DNA of 64,000 bases from Trichlorobacter thiogenes (GCF_900167465.1 NZ_FUWR01000006.1:106948-170947), one strand, 5' to 3'. Shown: positions 50,671 to 61,600, counted from the stretch's first letter. Made by a program: numbers and translations. Notes: generated by a model not told the origin, from the sequence alone.

Positions 50671-52932
50671 CTACTTCACCACCAGCCGGTCAACTGTCAG
50701 GCCGCCACTACTGATAATCAGATTGCCATCCAATGTGGTATAGCCGGTGCGGCTGAGATAGTCATCTGCATAGCCACCATTCAGAGTAAAATAGGTTCCT
50801 AGGTCAAGGGTCAGATTTTCACTAAAGGTCACTGCCTTGGCTTCAATAATGCCGGTGTTACCGACGGCGTTATAGGCGGTTTGCAACGTACCAAAAGCTG
50901 TGCTGCCGATCCTTGCCTTTGGATCAAGGAGAAAGGTGACATTCGCGATTGCGGGTGACGTCATTGCACGTCCACAGGAAGTCTCACTAATTGGGCACGA
51001 CGGGCCCCAAAAACCCCACCCGCCAATTCTGAACCCCGCTTCCGGGATTGCCGTAAGGGTTACCAGTGTTCCATATGGATAGAATGCATCACAGTCATCT
51101 CCGCAGTTGATGCCTGCCGGATTACTCACAACCGTGCCATTGCCGGTTTTTGAAACCGAAAGGCCGACCTGGGTGATGTGGGCCCAACAGCTGGCCGTAG
51201 AGCCGCCTGGCGATCCGTTGCAGCTCCAGACCCACTTACCATCGTTATAGCCTACAACTGTGGGGGTTCCGGTCAGACAGAGATTTTGAGTCGGGGCCGT
51301 ATCAAATGTTTTCGCCTGGCTGCTGCCACAGGCTCCGTTAACAATCAGGCCAAATGCGGCTGTGACACCACGATTATAATCCGATAGCGTCACCGTACAG
51401 GTGCCGGTGGTACAGCCCTCCGCACTCCCCCATCCGCTAAAGTAGGAACCGCTTGAAGGAGAGGCAGACAAGATTACAGATGCATGGTTGTTAAAGTAAT
51501 TCGAGCATTTCGTGCCGCAACTGATGCCGGATGGTGAACTGGTTACTGTTCCTATTCCCTGACCTGACTTTGAAACCGAGAGTGTCAGTTGGGGTTGAGT
51601 CAAGGAGCAGATGGAAGGGGAAGCTGATGTTTCGGCTATCGTCGCCTGTGAGTCCACGGCAGTCGCTGTGGATGAACTAAGCGTCAGTGAGGAAAAAGCG
51701 ACTGTTCCTGCTGCACTGTTCTGCGGTACATTTGCGGTTTCACCAATGCTGTAACAACCATCCAAACTGCCATCCTGCTCAAGCTTCATCACCCATAGAT
51801 CGAAGGTTTGCAGTCCCAGGGAGGCTGTTGAGCCGACAACAATGTAGCCGTTATCAGATGTCTGCTGAACCGCATTGACTGAATCACCGGCTGCTCCGCC
51901 ATAGGTCTTTTGCCACACTTCGCTACCGTATTCACTCAGCTTCAGCACCCAGGCATCCCCGTTGCCGGCGCCGGAAGATCCTGTTGATCCGGCAACGATA
52001 TAGCCACCATCGGCTGTCTGCCAGACAGAAGAGAAACTGTCTCCACCTGACCCGCCCCAGGTTTTCTGCCAACTTTCTGTGCCATTTTCCGCCAGCTTCA
52101 ACAGCCAGCCATCAAGCCCCCCCGCGCCAAACGAGGTGGTAACGCCAGCCACAATGTACCCTAGGTCGGCTGTCTGCTGGATTGCGGAAGCACTCTCGAG
52201 ACCTGTCCCACCGTAAGTCTTTTGCCATTCTATGGTTCCATTCTCACTTAATTTAACTATCAAAGCATCAGAATTGCCGGCACCAAAACAGTACGTGGTT
52301 CCGGCAACAATATAACCGCCATCTGCTGTCTGCTGAATAGCAACAGCCTCGTCGCTGTCAGTGGTTCCCCCATAAGTTTTCTGCCACACCACGTTGCCTG
52401 AGGCATTCAACTTCAGCACCCAGGCATCGTAACTTTCACCAAAAGAATTTGTGAAGCCTGCCACAATATAGCCGTCATCAGCTGTCTGCTGAATGGCACT
52501 GGCAGAATCGTACCCTTCACCGCCATAGGTTTTTTGCCACACCACCTCGCCAGAGGCATCCAACTTCAGTACCCAGGCATCTCCATTGCTATTTGCGCCA
52601 TAGGAATTTGTATAACCTGCCACAATATAGCCGCCATCAGCGGTCTGCTGGATGGCACTGACTGAATCGTACCCTTCACCGCCATAGGTTTTCTGCCACA
52701 CCACTTCGCCAGAGGCGTTAAGCTTCAGTACCCAGGCATCCTGTTCAGTTGTGCCGAATGAAGAGGTGTTTCCGGCAACAATAAAGCCACCATCTGCTGT
52801 CTGCTGGACAGAGGCAGCAGAATCACTGTTATTGCCGCCCAACAGTAATGACCATGAGCCGCACTGGGCCGTGGCGTACCCTGTCAGAATCAAAATCGTT
52901 ACTGCCAGACATACAACAAGATGCCTTTTCAT
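50671..52932 (-). CDS. Secreted repeat protein: eight-fold propeller-like repeats, InlB-type repeats, shared C-terminal module
   Basis: A 753-residue protein; ATG 52932 lies 5 bases after AAGGAGG, with a signal peptide to about residue 23. About eight tandem 50-55-residue repeats follow (A-[IV]-QQTADGGYIVAG, DAWVLKL, W-QKTYGG). Two bacterial InlB-B-like repeats (SVSKSGQGIGTVTSSPSG... and SVSKTGNGTVVSNP) come next. The last about 80 residues end in LNGGYADDYLSRTGYTTLDG and SSGGLTVDRLVVK. No sorting signal is recognised. Probably cell-surface or extracellular. Confidence 0.85.
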   Translation of the reverse strand: MKRHLVVCLAVTILILTGYATAQCGSWSLLLGGNNSDSAASVQQTADGGFIVAGNTSSFGTTEQDAWVLKLNASGEVVWQKTYGGEGYDSVSAIQQTADGGYIVAGYTNSYGANSNGDAWVLKLDASGEVVWQKTYGGEGYDSASAIQQTADDGYIVAGFTNSFGESYDAWVLKLNASGNVVWQKTYGGTTDSDEAVAIQQTADGGYIVAGTTYCFGAGNSDALIVKLSENGTIEWQKTYGGTGLESASAIQQTADLGYIVAGVTTSFGAGGLDGWLLKLAENGTESWQKTWGGSGGDSFSSVWQTADGGYIVAGSTGSSGAGNGDAWVLKLSEYGSEVWQKTYGGAAGDSVNAVQQTSDNGYIVVGSTASLGLQTFDLWVMKLEQDGSLDGCYSIGETANVPQNSAAGTVAFSSLTLSSSTATAVDSQATIAETSASPSICSLTQPQLTLSVSKSGQGIGTVTSSPSGISCGTKCSNYFNNHASVILSASPSSGSYFSGWGSAEGCTTGTCTVTLSDYNRGVTAAFGLIVNGACGSSQAKTFDTAPTQNLCLTGTPTVVGYNDGKWVWSCNGSPGGSTASCWAHITQVGLSVSKTGNGTVVSNPAGINCGDDCDAFYPYGTLVTLTAIPEAGFRIGGWGFWGPSCPISETSCGRAMTSPAIANVTFLLDPKARIGSTAFGTLQTAYNAVGNTGIIEAKAVTFSENLTLDLGTYFTLNGGYADDYLSRTGYTTLDGNLIISSGGLTVDRLVVK

Positions 52933-52948
52933 ATGATCCTCCTTACCA

Positions 52949-52994
52949 AACATGGCCGTTCACCGGCAACAAACTCCGGTTAAACGGCCATGTT
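52949..52994 (-). promoter_or_regulatory. 5' leader hairpin upstream of the repeat-protein gene
   Basis: AACATGGCCGTT (52949-52960) / AACGGCCATGTT (52983-52994) form a perfect 12-bp stem around a 22-nt loop, itself holding ACCGG/CCGGT. It ends 5 bp upstream of the AAGGAGG ribosome site on the minus strand, so it may insulate or control translation. No known riboswitch consensus was seen. Confidence 0.5.
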
Positions 52995-53282
52995 GCCTGA
53001 TTATCTCCTGCGGTGAACAACTTTCCCCTGACAATGGAATGAACAATCAATTGATTAAAGCATAAAACTTCAACAACGCAACTAAACCACCTGAGTTATT
53101 TAAAAACATCCAAAACGGTTTTTGCCGCAAAAGAGCACAAGGAAACAAAAGAAGAACAGACTGGTAGCTATGTTTTACGCAACCGCTTGCAGGCAGGTTT
53201 GAAACGCATTCTAACTACTCTTCAGTTCTTTGAGATCTTTGCGTTCTTTAGCGGCCAACTGCTTTTTCCAAGCCCTTACCTG

Positions 53283-53395
53283 CTACTGTACCACTACCCC
53301 GCTTACCTACAGGCTGATGCAGAATGAACAGCCGCCGATTGTCACGCTAAACTGATTGACATCAGTACCGTTCAGGGCAATACCGAAAACAGCCG
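53283..53395 (-). pseudogene. Decayed C-terminal fragment of a paralogous surface protein
   Basis: Minus-strand frame from about 53395 reads AVFGIALNGTDVNQFSVTIGG, then SL, a stop (TAG for the CAG Gln codon), then VSGVVVQ and a final stop. The first part matches the choice-of-anchor segment IALNGTDSGQF of the 53447 protein. The second matches the SLQVSGVVVK end of the 58689 protein. The surrounding 53000-53446 gap holds no intact gene. It has a stretch near 53041-53100 resembling the sequence downstream of the 58689 stop. Confidence 0.65.
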
Positions 53396-53446
53396 TCAAA
53401 GCAAGTAGCCATCAGACATTATCAAGCAGCAGAACTTTCAGGATCT

Positions 53447-56400
53447 TCACTCGGATATGGCACCAGCCACGATCAACTGATCCACCACCAGACTACCGCT
53501 GCTGATTGTCAGCCTGCCGTTCAATGTCGTACTGCCGCTACGGCTGCCGAAACCGGCAACATACCCGCCTTGCAGGGTGACGCTCAGGCCACGATCAATA
53601 GTCAGATCCTCCGTAAAGGTCAATCCCAGCGCCTTGATAAGATTACCAGGTTGTGCCGCAGCATAGGCGTGATGCAGGGTGCCATAGGGGGTTGTCAAAG
53701 CGCCAAGCCGGACATAATCGTTTACAAAAAAACTGGCGCTTGCCGTATGGCCGACAAACATGCTGAGTGAACGGGAGGTATCAGTGCCGCTGCAGTCACC
53801 GCCCCAGCCGCTAAAACCGGACCCGTTTTCAGGAATGGCGGTCAGCGTGAGCGAAGTGCTATCCGGGTAGCTTGCCGTGCCGGTATTGTCTGACCAGCTT
53901 AAGGTGCCGGGAGAGACATTGGTCGTTACCGTGCCGCTGCCTGTTTTCGTGACGCTAAGTGGCCATGCAACTCCTGGGACCGCATGGTAATTCTCCAGAA
54001 CTTCAGTGGCTGTCAGGGCGCGATTAAACAGCTGCACTTCATCGATAGATCCCCTGAGTATTGCACCGCCCGGTGTTTCAATGGCCCATTTGGCGATCTC
54101 CAGCGGGCCGTTATTATCCAGATTCACGCCAGTGTCATCCATGGTAACATCTTCGACACCATCAACGTACAGACGGAATTTTCGGTGTAAGCTGCCAACA
54201 GGATCTCTGGTTACGGCGATATGATGCCATGCATCATCGGCAACCGGCAGTGCAGAGGTTAGTGGGGTACCAGCGGTGATTTCAAAGATCGCCTTGTTGC
54301 CGGAAACCCCCAATGAATACCAGGCAGTGGCACCGGAAGCAGGACGTTTTGTTATAACCCGTGTCCATGTACCGACATCTGATGTCTTCACCCAAACAGC
54401 CAGGGAAAATTCATCCACCCCGAAGCGTAGTTTCTGATTATCAGGTACGGTGACATATCCAGTCGGATTGCCGGTAAAAAAGAATGCCTGGCCGATCTTG
54501 CCGGGAGTGTAATATGGATACAAACCAACCGTACCGTTAAGACCACCCACCGCATCAAGGGCGTTTCCTTCACCCTTCCACCAACTGACAAGCCCGGTAT
54601 ACGTAAATTTCGAGGAACTGCTGGCAACGCTGGTGCCGCCGGGCGTGGTTACACAGATATCGACGATGCTGGTAACTGTACCAGCAGGCGCTATCGCGGT
54701 AATCTGGGTATCGGAGACAATGGTAAAACCGGCGACTGTTGTAGCGCCAAATTTCACCGTACTGGCATTGGCCAGATTAGTCCCGGTGATCAGCACCTGG
54801 CTTCCTCCGGTTGCCAGACCTCTGGCAGGGGAGATGCCGGTAACAGTCGGAACAAGCGCCAGTCCGGCACTGCCGGCGTTGTAGATATTCTGAACGTCAA
54901 CAGCTGCCAGGGCGCGGTTGAAGAACTGCAGTTCATCAATCTGGCCGGAATAAATGCCATCGTAATAATTTTCGTTGAACCATTTGCCCAGTTCAAGTGG
55001 GCAGGCATTATCCAGATTCGCTCCGCTGTCAGGCACTGAAGCATCCTCTACCCCATCAATATACAAATGAAATTTTCGCGGTGAACTGCTGGCCGGGTCT
55101 CTGGTTACGGCAACATGGTGCCACTGCCCGTCAGTAACCGTGGCAGAAGAGGTAATGTTGTTGACACCAGTTTCAAAAAGAACTTTACCGTTATGGGCAG
55201 CCAGTGAATACCATGCCGTTGCCCCGTCAGTTATCCGTTTTGTCACTATACGCTTATAACTACCGGTATTGGTCGTCTTGATCCAGGTGGCAATGGAAAA
55301 TTCGTGTGTACCGAAGTTAAGCAGAGGATTATCAGGTACGGTAATGTATGAGGGCGATGCACCATTAAAAACGCCACTAAAACTGAATGCCTGACCAACC
55401 TTGCCTGCGGTGTAGGTTATGCCTGAAGTCGCTGTTCCCACAAGACCGCCGCGTGTATCAAGGGCGTCACCCTCGGCCCGCCACCAACTGACCAGCGATG
55501 ATGGCGGTGTAATGGGGGCAGTCCATCTGGCATAGAGCGTGGTTGGTGCAGCAATGTTGAAGGTTGCGCCGGGCTGATAGGTGGTGCCGCTGGCATCGGC
55601 TGCAGTGTTCCAGCCGTTAAAGACGTAGCCGGTCTTTGCCAGCCCACCGCTGTTATTCAGAACCGTAGCTGTGGCGTTCAGGGTATATCCGGTGCTGTCA
55701 ACCGGCTCACTGCCGCTGCTGCTGCCATTGCCGTTGTAGGTAACAGACAGAGGTGAAACCGTAGCAGTCAACGGCACATTCACGTTCAAGCCGCCTGAAG
55801 TAACCGTCAGGTTGGCACTCTTACTGCCGATAGTTGTTGGTTTGGCGCTGACCAGCACGGTGCAGCTTGCACCGGTAGCCAGGGTTGGCGAGGTAAGGCT
55901 GCTGCAGGGGTTTGTTCCACCAGTGGCAAGGGTAAACTGCCCGGAATCCGTTCCGTTCAGGGCGATTGAGGTAACAGTAAGCGGGTTTGCGCTGCTGTTT
56001 TGCAACGTAAACTGATGGCCAGACGAAACAGAACCAAGAATCTGGTTGCCAAAATCCGGTGCCCCCAAAATAACCAAAGCCCCCAATGACCAATGCTGTC
56101 CGGCACGAACTGGCCATACGTAGTTGAAGAAGACCTTACTGGCGGCACCCGTGTTGCCGTCGCCCATGCCCACGAACAAGGCGTCCAAGGTGTAGTAAAA
56201 CCAGTCAGTGGAAGACCAGTAGTTGTCCGCCTGGACGTTGTTAAACCCGGCAGCATTGAGCGTATCATCGCGGTATCCGGCATTAACAAAAACACTCAAC
56301 TCATCAATGGTGGGCAGGTGCCAGTCACCTGTCGTGGAACTATCGCTCAATCCGCAGGATGGTGATGCCAGACCGGCTGCAGACGACTTAGCCGCATCCC

Positions 56401-56569
56401 AATTCTGTATCCCGTAACAGTTGGCATTCTTCAGCCAGCGCAGACTGCTGACGGTATCAAGCATGGTGCCGTCATTCAGATCGACGAAGCGATCCAGTGA
56501 CCAGACCTGGCTGCTGCACAGCAACAGCATTGAAAACAGCAGCAGCACCATCAGTTTCAATTGTCGCAT
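53447..56569 (-). CDS. Large secreted multidomain protein: DUF1566, anchor-D, InlB, two LamG-like, IPT/TIG, C-terminal module
   Basis: A 1040-residue protein; ATG 56569 follows AAGGAG and opens a signal peptide (MRQLKLMVLLLFSMLLLCSS). Order: DUF1566/Lcl-type domain (about 20-150, WHLPTIDEL, NYWSST), choice-of-anchor-D beta domain (about 165-265), and an InlB-type repeat (VTYNGNGSSSG ... GYVFNGWNTAAD). Next come a LamG/ConA-like domain (SWWRAEGDALD), an IPT/TIG domain (ISPARGLATGGSQVLITG), a second LamG (SWWKGEGNALD), a second InlB repeat, and the C-terminal module (LQGGYVAGFGSRSG ... SSGSLVVDQLIVAG). Likely surface adhesion or carbohydrate binding. Confidence 0.87.
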   Translation of the reverse strand: MRQLKLMVLLLFSMLLLCSSQVWSLDRFVDLNDGTMLDTVSSLRWLKNANCYGIQNWDAAKSSAAGLASPSCGLSDSSTTGDWHLPTIDELSVFVNAGYRDDTLNAAGFNNVQADNYWSSTDWFYYTLDALFVGMGDGNTGAASKVFFNYVWPVRAGQHWSLGALVILGAPDFGNQILGSVSSGHQFTLQNSSANPLTVTSIALNGTDSGQFTLATGGTNPCSSLTSPTLATGASCTVLVSAKPTTIGSKSANLTVTSGGLNVNVPLTATVSPLSVTYNGNGSSSGSEPVDSTGYTLNATATVLNNSGGLAKTGYVFNGWNTAADASGTTYQPGATFNIAAPTTLYARWTAPITPPSSLVSWWRAEGDALDTRGGLVGTATSGITYTAGKVGQAFSFSGVFNGASPSYITVPDNPLLNFGTHEFSIATWIKTTNTGSYKRIVTKRITDGATAWYSLAAHNGKVLFETGVNNITSSATVTDGQWHHVAVTRDPASSSPRKFHLYIDGVEDASVPDSGANLDNACPLELGKWFNENYYDGIYSGQIDELQFFNRALAAVDVQNIYNAGSAGLALVPTVTGISPARGLATGGSQVLITGTNLANASTVKFGATTVAGFTIVSDTQITAIAPAGTVTSIVDICVTTPGGTSVASSSSKFTYTGLVSWWKGEGNALDAVGGLNGTVGLYPYYTPGKIGQAFFFTGNPTGYVTVPDNQKLRFGVDEFSLAVWVKTSDVGTWTRVITKRPASGATAWYSLGVSGNKAIFEITAGTPLTSALPVADDAWHHIAVTRDPVGSLHRKFRLYVDGVEDVTMDDTGVNLDNNGPLEIAKWAIETPGGAILRGSIDEVQLFNRALTATEVLENYHAVPGVAWPLSVTKTGSGTVTTNVSPGTLSWSDNTGTASYPDSTSLTLTAIPENGSGFSGWGGDCSGTDTSRSLSMFVGHTASASFFVNDYVRLGALTTPYGTLHHAYAAAQPGNLIKALGLTFTEDLTIDRGLSVTLQGGYVAGFGSRSGSTTLNGRLTISSGSLVVDQLIVAGAISE

Positions 56570-56610
56570 GCAAAACTCCTTGAAGAAGGTGTATCCCATA
56601 AACCAGAAGA

Positions 56611-56678
56611 CGGCAGGTACTCACGCGAAGCCGCGAAGCTCGCGGAGGAAAAGCTAAAAAATCCAACAGCGACCTTTT
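56611..56678. repeat. Upstream repeat with GCGAAGC heptads (copy 1)
   Basis: CGGCAGGTACTCACGCGAAG and CCGCGAAGCTCGCGGAGGAA, ending CAACAGCGACCT. The same block occurs at 63606-63676, in each case about 45 bp upstream of a gene starting MRQLK. The repeat is therefore part of a duplicated promoter or leader plus signal-peptide cassette. Confidence 0.75.
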
Positions 56679-56764
56679 TCCTTTTTCATGAGGTACTGAA
56701 AACAATTTTCCTTGTGATTCTTTGTGTTCTTTAGCGGCAAACTATTTTTCCAAGCTTCTACCTG

Positions 56765-56818
56765 CTACGGCACCGCTACCCAGCTTACCTGCAGGCTGCC
56801 TTTCAGGATGGTAGGCAG
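56765..56818 (-). pseudogene. Short remnant of the shared C-terminal module
   Basis: Minus strand encodes LPTILKGSLQVSWVAVP then stop. This equals the LPTTLNGSL and SLQVSGVVVK parts of the 58689 protein joined directly, i.e. an internally deleted C-terminus. Left of it the sequence TTCTTTAGCGGCAAACT is nearly the same as that left of the remnant at 53283, so both descend from one duplicated segment. The rest of 56570-56865 is the repeat at 56611. Confidence 0.6.
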
Positions 56819-56865
56819 AGGTTTGACACAGTTCTTTACAGAGACAGAGAGAGCGCGAAACAAGC

Positions 56866-58494
56866 TTACTTTACTGGCACGTACTCGCACGTGCTCGAAA
56901 GTGATGAATAGTACCGATCATAAACCCCGACGCAGGTAAGCGTCGCCCCGTTATCGTTAATTGCATATCCTCCATCAAGTTGTGTGTTTCCGACAAAAAT
57001 CGCAGTACCAGTATCGTTGTGAATAGTATGCGTCGGTGCCTTGATCACAGAATTATTAATCTTGATCGTTCCGCCAGATTCGCCATAAATGCCCACAGCG
57101 GCGTGGTAACCCATCGATACTCCGACCGTCACATTCGTCATTGTCGGGGATGAATTGTTGTTTCTGACACCAAAAGAGACCTCCCCACCCGATGCAGTGA
57201 CGGTCATATTGGTCATCGTCGGGGAAGAGGTGTTGCTGTTAAAAACGCCATAGTTGAGGCCTGTCTCTCCCGATGCGGTGGCTGCCGCGTTGGTGTTGAT
57301 CATCATCGGAGATGAAGAGGCGTTATTCATAACACCATAGTTGCTGACTGTAGCCCCCGATGCGCTGGCTGTCACATTGATCATAACCGGGGAAGAAGAT
57401 ACATTATTGAAAACGCCAGCACTTTCGGATGCCCCTCCCGATGCAGTGGCTGTCACACTGGTCATCGTCGGGGATGATGATGCGATGTTGGCTACGCCAT
57501 AGCTGCTGCTTCCCGCCCCCGATGCAATGGCGGTTACATTGGTCATTTTGGGGGATGATGAATTGTTGAAAACGCCAGCATTGCTGTTTGTCGCTCCTGA
57601 TGCGGTGGCGGTTACATTGGTCATGGTCGGGAACGAGGATGCGATGCTGGCTACGCCATAGTTATTTAATGCCGTCCCGGATACGGTAGCTGTTACATGA
57701 AGCAGTGATGGCGATGCCGAGATATTCAGCAAGGCCGTTGAGTAATTTGCCGTAGCGATATTTTCCAGGGTAAGAAAACGAAGCTCGGCATTAGTAGCCC
57801 CCATCACCGTCGCAATGGTGAGTGGATATGATGCAGAACTTAACGTAGAGGTTATCTTCGTCACCTTTTCCCCTGATCCCTCGATGTCAATGTAGGGCAG
57901 CATGACCAGACCGGGGGATCGTACGGTGTATGTCCCCGGCATAATCTTAAGCAGGCAGGTATTGGTGGATGACGGGGTACCACACCACAAGGCCACTTCA
58001 TCCATTGCAGTTACAGGGTTTGTGTAATCACCACCACTCTGGGCAACAACGGCAACCTTGCCGTATTTCTTCTGAACGGTGCTCAGGTCCAGTTTGGCGG
58101 CAGAGATCGGTCCACTTATTTTGGCGTCAGTGATACTGTTATCGGCAATTGTGGCAATGGCAGAGATGTTGGTTAATGCTGACCCATCGCCTTGAAATGC
58201 TGTTGCCTTTATTGTTCCGATAACATCCAGTTTTTGTGAAGGAGTCGGGGTACCGATACCGACATTGCCGGTCTGGTAATAAATATCAGTATTGCTGATT
58301 GTCCATGGTGCAGGAAAATCCGAAGGCTTTGTAATAAGCGTGTGGTTCGGGTCACCGCTAAAGTAGAGCCTATCAACTTTCAGGTCTCCGATTATCTGGG
58401 TATCACCGGCATAAAGCATTGTTGACGAGAGGGTGCAGGTAGCAATAAAGCACACTGCTGCTGGTACAAATGAAATTGCCCTGATCTGTTTCAT
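56866..58494 (-). CDS. Secreted protein with tandem ~27-residue repeats (beta-helix or tail-fibre-like)
   Basis: A 542-residue protein; ATG 58494 follows AGGAG. Signal peptide to about residue 29. N-terminal part resembles phage-tail/peptidase-S74-associated leaders (IGDLKVDRLYFSGDPN, NVGIGTPTPSQKLDVIGTIK). A pectate-lyase-like region follows (DYTNPVTAMDEVALWCG, KIMPGTYTVRSPGLVML). About nine Ser/Ala/Thr/Asn-rich repeats of the form SSPTMTNVTATASG ... NYGVxNNxS follow. Predicted to be a parallel beta-helix on the surface. It lacks the C-terminal module of its neighbours. Confidence 0.82.
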   Translation of the reverse strand: MKQIRAISFVPAAVCFIATCTLSSTMLYAGDTQIIGDLKVDRLYFSGDPNHTLITKPSDFPAPWTISNTDIYYQTGNVGIGTPTPSQKLDVIGTIKATAFQGDGSALTNISAIATIADNSITDAKISGPISAAKLDLSTVQKKYGKVAVVAQSGGDYTNPVTAMDEVALWCGTPSSTNTCLLKIMPGTYTVRSPGLVMLPYIDIEGSGEKVTKITSTLSSASYPLTIATVMGATNAELRFLTLENIATANYSTALLNISASPSLLHVTATVSGTALNNYGVASIASSFPTMTNVTATASGATNSNAGVFNNSSSPKMTNVTAIASGAGSSSYGVANIASSSPTMTSVTATASGGASESAGVFNNVSSSPVMINVTASASGATVSNYGVMNNASSSPMMINTNAAATASGETGLNYGVFNSNTSSPTMTNMTVTASGGEVSFGVRNNNSSPTMTNVTVGVSMGYHAAVGIYGESGGTIKINNSVIKAPTHTIHNDTGTAIFVGNTQLDGGYAINDNGATLTCVGVYDRYYSSLSSTCEYVPVK

Positions 58495-58600
58495 GCTAGT
58501 CTCCTGATTCATTTTTATTGGGTATAACATGAGCCTCACTGCCATCAGGACAAGTCGTCTCATATAAGAACCGCCCTTCATGGTGGTACGTAGAAGTCAA

Positions 58601-58628
58601 AGAGCGTTCTTTATAGAAAGAACGCTCT
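58601..58628. terminator. Strong hairpin between repeat-protein genes
   Basis: AGAGCGTTCTTT / AAAGAACGCTCT, a perfect 12-bp stem with an ATAG loop. On the minus strand it follows the 58689 gene and precedes the 56866 gene. TTTGACTTC follows the stem, so the T-tract is short. Confidence 0.65.
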
Positions 58629-58688
58629 AATCAATTAAAGCACAAAACTCCGACAATGCAACAAAACCACTTGAATTTATTTTATTTT

Positions 58689-61600
58689 CTATTTCACCAC
58701 CACCCCGCTTACCTGCAAGCTGCCGCCCTTGATGCTCAAAACACCTTTGACGGTGACGCTGTCCACCTTGGTAGTACCGCCGTTCAAGGTCAGGCTGCCG
58801 TTCAGGGTGGTGGGCAGGCTGCCCTTAACACTAAACATGCCATCATAACCACCGTACAGGTTAAGCGAGGTGCCAAGAGTAACGGTACCGTCAAACTGAC
58901 CGCCATAGGCCCGGATCTCATGCCCGGCTGATGCGACGGCAATCGCCTCGGCCAGGGTGCTGTAGGAATTACCGGTGGTCTGGTTTTTGGCCTGGTACTG
59001 CAGGGTGTAAGTGAACAAGTCTTCACTGCTGGTGGCGCTGGTGCCGCCGGGGGTGGTGACGGTGACATCTACGGTCTGGCCGATTACACCGGCTGGAGAG
59101 GTGGCGGTTGCCTGGGTGTCTGAGTTAACAGAAAAATCGGTGGCATCAGTTGCAGCAAATTTAATTGCGGTCGCGTTGTTCAGGCCGCTGCCGGTAATAG
59201 TGACACTGGTGCCGCCACTGGCAAAACCACTGGATGGAGAGATGTTGGTGACGGTTGGGACAAGTGCCAGCCCGGCTGGTCCGGCATTGTAGATACCATG
59301 GATTTCTGTGGCGCTCAGGGAACGGCTGAAGATCTGCAGTTCATCCATCAGGCCGGAGTAAATGCCACCATAGGATTCGGCAGCCCATTTGCCGATCTCC
59401 AGCGGGGCGCTGTTGTCCAGGTTCAGGCCGCCATCATCCAGAGACGTGTTCTCAACACCGTCGATGTAAAGTCGGTATTTCCGGGACGAGGTGCCTGTTG
59501 GATCTCTGCTGACAACAATGTGATGCCACTTACCATCGGCAACAGTGGTGGAAGACGTGCAATTAACACCACCAGCTATTTCAAAGAAAGCCTTGCCGTC
59601 ATTAAGAGCTAAAGAGTACCAGGTGCCACCGGTACGTTTGGTAACAAGCCGCCGGTAGCTGCCGTTGTCGCTGGACTTGACCCAGGTGGCGATGGCAAAG
59701 TCACCCGTGCCGAAGTTGAGTGAAGCACTGCTGGGCGCATCAAGGTATTCAGAGATCGTCCCGCTGAAGCTGAAGGCCTGACCAACCTTGCCGGATGCAA
59801 AGCTAAAGCTGGTGGCGCTATGGAGTGTGGCGTTGTTTGTTCCCAGAACATCCAGCCCGTTTCTCTCCCCTCGCCACCAGGAGACCAGCCCTGACGGCGG
59901 CGCAACCGGGGCAGCCCACTGGGCGTAGAGGGTGCTGCTGGCAGCCATGACAAAGGTTGCGCCGGGCTGGTAGCTGGCGCCGCTGCCGTCGGCTGCCGTG
60001 TTCCAACCGTTAAAGACATAACCGTTTTTTGCCAGTACGCCGCTATTACCCAAAACCGTGACTGTGGCGTTCTGGGCATAGCCGGTAGTGTCAACCGGCA
60101 CACTGCCGCTGCTGTTGCCATTGCCGTTGTAGGTGACATACTGTGCGGTATCAACCAGACGCAGTACTGTGTAGGTATTAGGAGAAAAAGGAGCGTATGC
60201 CACATACGGGGTGCCATCCGGGCTAAAGGTAACAGCGACATTCCTGGAGTTATTCAATCGAGACATATTATCCGGTAAATCCAGATCTGCCAGCGACACC
60301 CAACTACTACCGCTCAATTTCTTTACATATACTTTTTCCGGCCAAACACCATCGGTTCCGGCAATAACCGGAGTACCATCGGGAGCAATGGCGATGGAAG
60401 TGACCCCCCCACGTCCGCTCGTGGTACCATCGGAACCCATATCGAACCAGTCACTGCCATTAAATTTGTAGATTTTACTTGGTGCTCCTGCAGCCGCCCA
60501 GAGTGTTCCGTCAGGAGCAAAGGCAAATGCAGTAATATCAGCAGACAACTCCCCCACGGAGACCCAGTCGCTGCCGTCAAACCTCAGAAATTTTTGGTTA
60601 CCTGCCAGATAGAGACTGCCATCCGGGGCAAAAGCAATGAAGTTATTAGGAAACGCCCCTGGACTCTGCAATAGCGACTGCGTGCCGACATCAACCCAGT
60701 TTGTACCATCAAATCTGCGCACCAGATCCAAATCTATACCACCAAGCTTTACCTTTGCCCCCACGTATAATTCTCCGTTGGGAGCAAAGGCGACGCTCCC
60801 ACTAAAAATATCTTCCGTGGTTAACTGTTTTTTATTCCATCCACTGCCCCCGCCGTAAGAAATATATGATTGCACTGAGCGAGCATCTATGATGGACAGT
60901 GTTCCATCCGGGGCGAATACAGGACTGACAGTACCGATATACCCTGTCCACGTTAACCAATTAAACTCATTTAGATTATATGCATTGTTGCCGATAATTC
61001 GATCTACTTGTTGGTGAGTCTGAGAATAACGAACACTTGGATCATCCTTATTATACGCCACGTGGATGGTGCCGTCCGGAGCGAAGCTGATGCCGCCAAC
61101 ACTGGGAGACTCATACATGGCCTGGTACGTTGAAACTACCCATACAGGGAGGGCAAAGTTCTTTGCTGCATTGGTTGTAAGATTGACGGCTACCGGTGTC
61201 GGCTGAATCATGCTGTTGTCTGCTATGAAACAGAGTGTGTACTGCGTATTACCTGACAGGTTTCTGACCGTGTAGTGGCCGGGAGTGTTTCCGGTAAGTG
61301 AGAGCGAGCCACGTCTGTAGGCCGTATTGTTGGCGGAGTCAAGGCCGGCCTTCACCTGATTGGCGCTGCCGCAGGGGACGTTGCTGCCGGCGAGCAGGGT
61401 AAACCAGCCGATGCTGTCATAGCTGGCCTGAAAGGTAAGGGTAGCCTGGTTGGCCCCCAGATTGGATACTGTCGGAGCTGTGAGGGGTGGCGCTACAGCA
61501 GGGATTATGGTGATAGATTGAGTCCCCCGTACTGCGGCATGATCCGCAGTTTCAGGAAAATCAACCGCAATAGTGCAGGTACCTACTTTATCAGCTTTGA

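Noticed and set aside
52933..53446. c-di-GMP (GEMM) riboswitch in leaders of the surface-protein and cytochrome genes
   Set aside because: I looked for the conserved GEMM core sequences in the gaps upstream of the cytochrome and repeat-protein genes and saw none.
57100..57700. Regular DNA repeats in the 56866 gene considered as a CRISPR array
   Set aside because: The repeats are in frame, degenerate, without spacers, and encode a repeated protein motif.
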